The notes beneath the pieces are model-generated. The model saw only the letters and a program-made list of their open reading frames with translations. It was not told the origin of the DNA and did no database searches. A stretch of DNA of 64,000 nt from JAOUJD01 sp963811265 (GTDB taxonomy: Bacteria; Pseudomonadota; Gammaproteobacteria; Burkholderiales; Burkholderiaceae_F). The position numbers and the translations under genes were made by a program. The stretch covers positions 558,001 through 622,000 of the forward strand of contig CAWEQS010000026.1 in assembly GCA_963811265.1 (NCBI GenBank), in the 5' to 3' direction. Shown here piece by piece: positions 63,684 to 64,000 of the stretch (the stretch's first letter is position 1; every line of letters begins with the position of its first letter).

Positions 63684-64000
63684 GCGTGTTTCTCCGGGGA
63701 GGCCGGACCCGCTTCGCTCGGGACCGCAGCCTGCGCCGCTCGTCGCTCGGCCTGCAGGAATCGCGCGATTTCAGCGGCGAGTTCGCGGCAGCCCTCGCCC
63801 GTGGCCGCGGAGATCGCGAACACGCGGGCCTTGGTCCGCAGCCGTCGCCGGAAGTCGGCGACCAGCGCATCGCGCTCGTCTTCCGGCACCAGGTCGATCT
63901 TGTTCAGCACCAGCCAGCGAGGCTTCTTGTAGAGCCGCTCGTCGTACTTGCGCAGCTCGGCGACGATCGCCCGGACGTCGCGCACGGGGTCGCTGTCGTC
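63680..64000 (-). CDS. obgE: GTPase Obg, C-terminal part, 5' end beyond the window
   Basis: Ribosome-associated GTPase, also tied to stress control. Only the last 106 codons are in the window; the start lies to the right of 64000. PVRDVRAIVAELRKYDERLY leads to the NKID motif in KPRWLVLNKIDLVPEDE, then the SAATGEG motif in VFAISAATGEGCRELAAEIA, the G4 and G5 elements of the GTPase. The tail is Ala/Pro-rich (QAAVPSEAGPASPEKHA). The stop overlaps proB ATG. Upstream neighbours rplU-rpmA would be expected, as elsewhere. Confidence 0.93.
   Translation of the reverse strand, partial: DDSDPVRDVRAIVAELRKYDERLYKKPRWLVLNKIDLVPEDERDALVADFRRRLRTKARVFAISAATGEGCRELAAEIARFLQAERRAAQAAVPSEAGPASPEKHA

Overview
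The window is about 64 kb of GC-rich (roughly two-thirds G+C) chromosome. Gene content and order point to a betaproteobacterium near Burkholderiales: a tkt-gap / pgk-pyk-fba-purC-purE-purK-sua5 block, nrdA-nrdB beside histone-H1-like Lys/Ala-rich genes, obgE-proB, rppH, proS and ffh close together, pilS-pilR next to ampD, a Bug/TctC-type solute-binding protein, mpl, ubiD and maeB. No rRNA, tRNA, CRISPR array, phage or insertion sequence is visible. It is mainly a core-genome segment with a few accessory islands.

Layout. 1-4.6 kb (minus): dgkA, purC, purE, purK, sua5 and the start of a GDSL lipoprotein hydrolase running off the left edge. 4.6-8.2 kb: an M14 carboxypeptidase, a zinc-ribbon protein, a Bug periplasmic receptor and a nested inverted-repeat element. 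8.2-19.6 kb (minus): central carbon metabolism (tkt, gap, pgk, a VOC protein, pyk, an S41 lipoprotein, fba), interrupted by a rhombosortase and its S8 GlyGly-CTERM protease. 20-25.4 kb: speD/speE, rsmE, a secreted barnase-type RNase with barstar, and maeB. 25.4-31.5 kb: a candidate small RNA, an aminotransferase, a lytic transglycosylase with a long structured leader, ubiD, a KTSC protein and mgtE. 31.6-40 kb (minus): a tightly overlapping run of mpl, yqiA, a fabG-like reductase, ybaK, marC, an RNB ribonuclease, tonB, aroE and mtgA. 40-46.7 kb (plus): a hypothetical, a TlpA thioredoxin, aroQ, accB, accC, prmA, a DUF3426 protein and a PfkB kinase. 46.7-53.2 kb (minus): yggT, two H1-like genes, nrdB and nrdA with paired NrdR boxes. 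53.2-64 kb: ampD, pilR, pilS, a PP0621-like protein, a CcsA/YpjD-like protein, ffh, a lytic transglycosylase, proS, rppH, proB and the C-terminal part of obgE.

How the genes fit together. Purine synthesis (purCEK), glycolysis/gluconeogenesis and fatty-acid initiation (accBC) form recognisable operons. Cell-wall genes recur (mpl, ampD, mtgA, two soluble lytic transglycosylases). The unusual parts are (i) the convergent, overlapping rhombosortase/S8 protease pair; (ii) an intergenic transcription unit at 25.5 kb with its own promoter, a perfect 11-bp stem, a CU-rich (anti-Shine-Dalgarno-like) internal loop and a terminator; (iii) a 240-bp nested palindromic element at 7.9-8.2 kb; (iv) a barnase/barstar module; and (v) a speD-speE junction that looks like a fusion gene broken by one frameshift.

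Data quality. At least a dozen otherwise intact genes contain one or more frameshifts, densest in the first 3.2 kb (GDSL, sua5, purK, purE/purC) and scattered elsewhere (bug, speD/E, RNase, mgtE, fabG-like, aroQ, DUF3426, pilR). Because single-copy core genes are hit and the reading continues cleanly in another frame, I read these as indel errors of a draft or metagenomic assembly, not pseudogenes.
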